From the NCBI GenBank assembly GCA_963780895.1, contig CAWAEG010000001.1, positions 248,001-312,000 on the forward strand: a DNA stretch of 64,000 nt, in the 5' to 3' direction. Below the pieces are notes generated by a model. That model made no database searches. It was given only the letters and a program-made list of their open reading frames with translations, and was not told where the DNA came from. Origin of the DNA: DASQFI01 sp963780895 (GTDB lineage: Bacteria > Acidobacteriota > Vicinamibacteria > Vicinamibacterales > SCN-69-37). The position numbers were made by a program, and so were the translations under genes. The number at the start of each line of letters is the position of its first letter. Within the stretch, counting starts at the first letter, position 1. Below, piece after piece: positions 61,535-64,000 of the stretch.

Positions 61535-62970
61535 GCGACTTGATTGGCATCCTGCGCGAGCAGGGCGCATGGGCGATCGCGCTCGCGGTGGGCCTCCTGC
61601 TGGCCCTCATCGTCGCCACGGAACTGGGGTTCGCGCTCGCGCGCCGGGGACATCGCGCGACGGTCTGGATGCGGCGGACGCGGGTCTGGGTGCTGCCGGC
61701 CGTCGCCGGCGTGATCTATCTGCGCGCCGTACTCGGGCTGCCGAGCGAGAACGTCTGGGTTCGCGTCGCGACAACCGCGACCTGGGTCGCGCTCGTCATC
61801 GTCGCGCTGGGCGCCGCCAATGCGGTGGTGTTCGAAGGCGCCGCCGTGGGGAGCTGGCAGCAGCGTGTGCCCCGCTTGCTGCGGGATCTGGTGCGAACCC
61901 TCCTGGTCGCGATCGCGGCGGCCCTCGCCTATTCATTCATCTGGGACCGCGAGATCCAGGGGGCGCTGACCGCGCTGGGTGTGACCTCCATCGTCGTGGG
62001 CCTTGCGCTTCAAGAGCCCCTTGGCAACCTCTTTTCAGGGCTCATGCTTCTGATGGAGCGGCCGTTCGAGATCGGCGACACAATCGAGGTCGGCGGCGTC
62101 TCCGGCACCGTGAAGGAGATCAACTGGCGGTCGGCGCACATCGAGGCTCTGGGCGGCATGATCCAGGTGGTCCCGAACTCGACCCTGAACAAGGAGACGA
62201 TCAGCAATTACTCCCGACCGCTGCCGATCCGCATGGAGACGCTCGAGCTCGCCTTCAGCAGTGACGATCCGCCGAACACGGTGCGCAGAGCGCTGCTCGA
62301 GGTGGCGAGGACGACAAAAGGTGTGGTCCAGTCGCCCAAGCCGATTGCGGCGACGATCGGATACGGCAACCACTCGGTCAACTATCGCCTGATCTGGCGG
62401 GTCGCCGAGGAAGATCGGTGGTCGGTCCGAAATGATCTCATCACGCGCATCTGGTACATGACGCGGCGCCATGGGCTGAGCCTGCCCTACCCCGTCAGCG
62501 TGAACATTCAGCACAATACCGACGCGCCCTTCCAGAAACCCGAGGCGTCGCCAGCCGATGTCCTCACGCGAATCCCGCACCTGCCCCGGCTGCCGAAAGG
62601 TGAGCACGCCGTCATCCGCGCCCTGTCGTTCGGCAAGGGCGAGGTGATCTTCGACGAAGAGCAGTTGCTCGACGGCGTCTATCTCGTGGTGAAGGGTGCG
62701 GTCTCGATGCAGCTCGTGCGACAGGGCGAGGTCGCGGAGATCGCGGCGGTGGGCCCGGGCGAGTTCTTCGGCGAAGCCGGTATGCATGGGACGCACTCTG
62801 CTGACTCGCGGGCCGTTGCCGTCGAGGACACGGAGGTCCTGTTGCTGAGGCCGGACACCGTACGGCAAATGTTCGAAGCCAGTCCGACGCTGGCACGCGA
62901 CACCGGGCGGCTGCTCGACGTCAGGCGCCGGGCGTTGCAATCGGCGCGCACCGCGCTGCGCCGCCACTGA
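61531..62970 (+). CDS. MscS-type channel with C-terminal cyclic-nucleotide-binding domain
   Basis: 479 residues from ATG 61531. About four TM helices (WAIALAVGLLLALIVATELG; VWVLPAVAGVIYLRAVLG), then the MscS pore helix and beta domain (GVTSIVVGLALQEPLGNLFS, MERPFEIGDTIEVGGVSGTV, VVPNSTLNKETISNYSRP). Residues ~370-460 are a cNMP-binding domain (VIRALSFGKGEVIFDEEQLL, GEFFGEAGM ... SRAVAVEDTEVLLL). Such bCNG channels lose or change mechanosensitivity and may be ligand-gated. Its operon partner is a degenerate cyclase-like receptor. Confidence 0.93.
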   Translation: MSDLIGILREQGAWAIALAVGLLLALIVATELGFALARRGHRATVWMRRTRVWVLPAVAGVIYLRAVLGLPSENVWVRVATTATWVALVIVALGAANAVVFEGAAVGSWQQRVPRLLRDLVRTLLVAIAAALAYSFIWDREIQGALTALGVTSIVVGLALQEPLGNLFSGLMLLMERPFEIGDTIEVGGVSGTVKEINWRSAHIEALGGMIQVVPNSTLNKETISNYSRPLPIRMETLELAFSSDDPPNTVRRALLEVARTTKGVVQSPKPIAATIGYGNHSVNYRLIWRVAEEDRWSVRNDLITRIWYMTRRHGLSLPYPVSVNIQHNTDAPFQKPEASPADVLTRIPHLPRLPKGEHAVIRALSFGKGEVIFDEEQLLDGVYLVVKGAVSMQLVRQGEVAEIAAVGPGEFFGEAGMHGTHSADSRAVAVEDTEVLLLRPDTVRQMFEASPTLARDTGRLLDVRRRALQSARTALRRH

Positions 62971-62993
62971 CCATCACACACACGGAGACATTC

Positions 62994-63881
62994 ATGGCAA
63001 AAAAAGGGAAAAAGGCCAAGGATAAGACCAATCAGGAATCACACGAGATTCCGGCGTCAGAGCGTTCAAAGGATTCCCAGAGTCTCAGCAAAAAGGACTG
63101 CGACAAAGAGCTCGCAAAACTGCATATAGAACTGGTCAAGCTTCAGGAATGGGTCAAGAACAAGGGACTGAAAGTGGTCGTCATTTTCGAGGGACGCGAC
63201 GCCGCCGGCAAAGGAGGAGCGATCAAGCGGATCACGGAAACCATGAATCCGCGCATCTGCAAAGTGGTTGCGCTGCCTGCACCAACAGAACGGGAAAAAA
63301 CTCAATGGTACTTTCAGCGATACGCCCCACATCTCCCTGCTGCCGGTGAAATCGCTCTCTTCGATAGAAGCTGGTATAACCGCGCGGGCGTTGAGCGGGT
63401 CATGGGATTCTGTACAGACGCGGAACATACAGAATTCTTACATTCATGCCCGCAGTTCGAACGGATGCTGATTCGATCAGGAATTATTCTGATCAAGTAT
63501 TGGTTTTCAGTGAACGATAAAGAACAGGAAAAAAGATTCTCCAAGCGAATGAACGATCCGACAAAGCAGTGGAAGTTGAGCCCCATGGACTTGGAGTCGC
63601 TGTCACGCTGGGTGGAATACTCGAAGGCGAAAGATGAGATGTTTTCCTATACGGATATCAAAGAAGCTCCCTGGTATGTGGTCAATGCTGACAGCAAGCG
63701 GCTTGCCCGTTTGAATGTCATCCGTCACTTGTTGAGCATGATTCCTTATAAGGAAATGAAACGCGACAAGATTGAGCTGCCACCTCGCAGCAAACGGGGG
63801 ATGGGCGGATACGTGCGACCCCCGATGACACAGCAGACATTTGTTCCGGAATACTATCGACTTGCCAAGGAGGATGAGTAG
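62994..63881 (+). CDS. ppk2: Polyphosphate kinase 2
   Basis: 295 residues. PPK2 motifs: VVVIFEGRDAAGKGGAIKRI (Walker A), PTEREKTQWYFQRYAPHLPA, ALFDRSWYNRAGVERVMG (Walker B), FERMLIRSGIILIKYWFSVN. The enzyme phosphorylates nucleotides with polyphosphate. Length and lid motifs suggest a class I enzyme (GDP/ADP to triphosphate). The N-terminal ~45 residues are Lys/Ser-rich. Codon use is visibly AT-richer than in the preceding genes (AAA, GAA, ATT frequent), a hint of recent transfer. Confidence 0.95.
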   Translation: MAKKGKKAKDKTNQESHEIPASERSKDSQSLSKKDCDKELAKLHIELVKLQEWVKNKGLKVVVIFEGRDAAGKGGAIKRITETMNPRICKVVALPAPTEREKTQWYFQRYAPHLPAAGEIALFDRSWYNRAGVERVMGFCTDAEHTEFLHSCPQFERMLIRSGIILIKYWFSVNDKEQEKRFSKRMNDPTKQWKLSPMDLESLSRWVEYSKAKDEMFSYTDIKEAPWYVVNADSKRLARLNVIRHLLSMIPYKEMKRDKIELPPRSKRGMGGYVRPPMTQQTFVPEYYRLAKEDE

Positions 63882-63903
63882 CGGAGGTGATCGGAGCTCA
63901 ACG

Positions 63904-64000
63904 ATGACGCGCAGTCTCAGTCTGGTTGCTGTCCTCATTGCCGCCGGGCTGTCGACGCGCCCGGTCGCCGCCGAGAACGACGTCACGCTCTGGATCACGC
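63904..64000 (+). CDS. Exported protein, 3' truncated by window
   Basis: ATG 63904 with GGAG 7 bases upstream; an in-frame ATG at 63874 overlaps the PPK2 end. The visible 32 residues are a signal peptide (MTRSLSLVAVLIAAGLSTRP, VAAEN) and the start of the mature chain (DVTLWIT). GC content returns to the window norm. Identity cannot be determined. Confidence 0.7.
   Translation, partial: MTRSLSLVAVLIAAGLSTRPVAAENDVTLWIT

Noticed and set aside
1..64000. CRISPR array, tRNA, rRNA or phage genes
   Set aside because: No regularly spaced repeats, no cloverleaf-like conserved tRNA arms, no rRNA-like sequence and no phage structural or integrase genes were recognised by eye.

Overview
The window is high-GC bacterial DNA with the gene repertoire of an environmental Acidobacteriota of the Vicinamibacteria type. 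The signs are several large MacB/FtsX-like 'ADOP' permeases, one coupled to a PadR regulator; a TonB-dependent receptor with a carboxypeptidase-regulatory-like N-terminus; a Ser/Thr kinase with TPRs coupled to a sigma factor; a PD40/TolB-like lipoprotein; a DUF1080 protein; and ankyrin-repeat, VOC and DinB proteins. This placement is inference from gene content only. No rRNA, tRNA or CRISPR array was seen.

Layout. 1-7.1 kb: 3' part of an AraC/GyrI regulator, a secreted hypothetical protein, and two convergent ADOP permeases that both carry frameshifts, one in an operon with a PadR regulator. 7.1-8.3 kb: a Phd/VapC toxin-antitoxin pair with a palindromic operator, then a deletion derivative of an IS1-like element with 9-bp target duplication, terminal inverted repeats and a small membrane-protein passenger. 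8.4-17.1 kb: ankyrin protein, PD40 lipoprotein, TonB-dependent receptor, and an ECF sigma factor/Ser-Thr kinase operon. 17.1-26 kb: lipoprotein, a scar of gene fragments, ACT protein, beta-barrel protein, intact ADOP permease, an aldo/keto reductase-polynucleotide kinase fusion, and a serine hydrolase.

26.0-40.1 kb: the main attraction, a compact hybrid PKS/NRPS-type operon on the minus strand. In transcription order it encodes a 1306-aa DH-FkbM methyltransferase-FkbH-carrier fusion, an FkbK-like 3-hydroxyacyl dehydrogenase, a discrete carrier protein, a KS-AT-KR-ACP-TE synthase whose TE has a Cys nucleophile, an FkbI-like acyl-CoA dehydrogenase, a free-standing adenylation enzyme with a serine code, and a phosphopantetheinyl transferase. 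This set is what is needed for hydroxy/methoxymalonyl-ACP and possibly aminomalonyl-ACP extender units feeding one PKS module. A 90-bp near-identical direct repeat (18042 and 40848) brackets the region that includes it.

40.2-47 kb: small kinase-like protein, SnoaL-like lipoprotein, a four-gene cluster (GT2, methyltransferase, DUF2334 deacetylase, cis-prenyltransferase) behind a strong palindrome, an alpha/beta hydrolase and an Fsr-like MFS transporter. 47-49.8 kb: a YtrA/GntR-ABC-permease module bracketed by an exact 29-bp direct repeat. 49.9-59.1 kb: squalene-cyclase-like, DinB, VOC, a pseudouridine-catabolism-like operon (BtpA-PfkB-PsuG), a GAF protein, a second toxin-antitoxin pair, DUF1080 and Gfo/Idh/MocA proteins. 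59.4-64 kb: a cyclase-like receptor lacking catalytic metal ligands, coupled to an MscS channel with a cyclic-nucleotide-binding domain, then an AT-richer PPK2 gene and the start of an exported protein.
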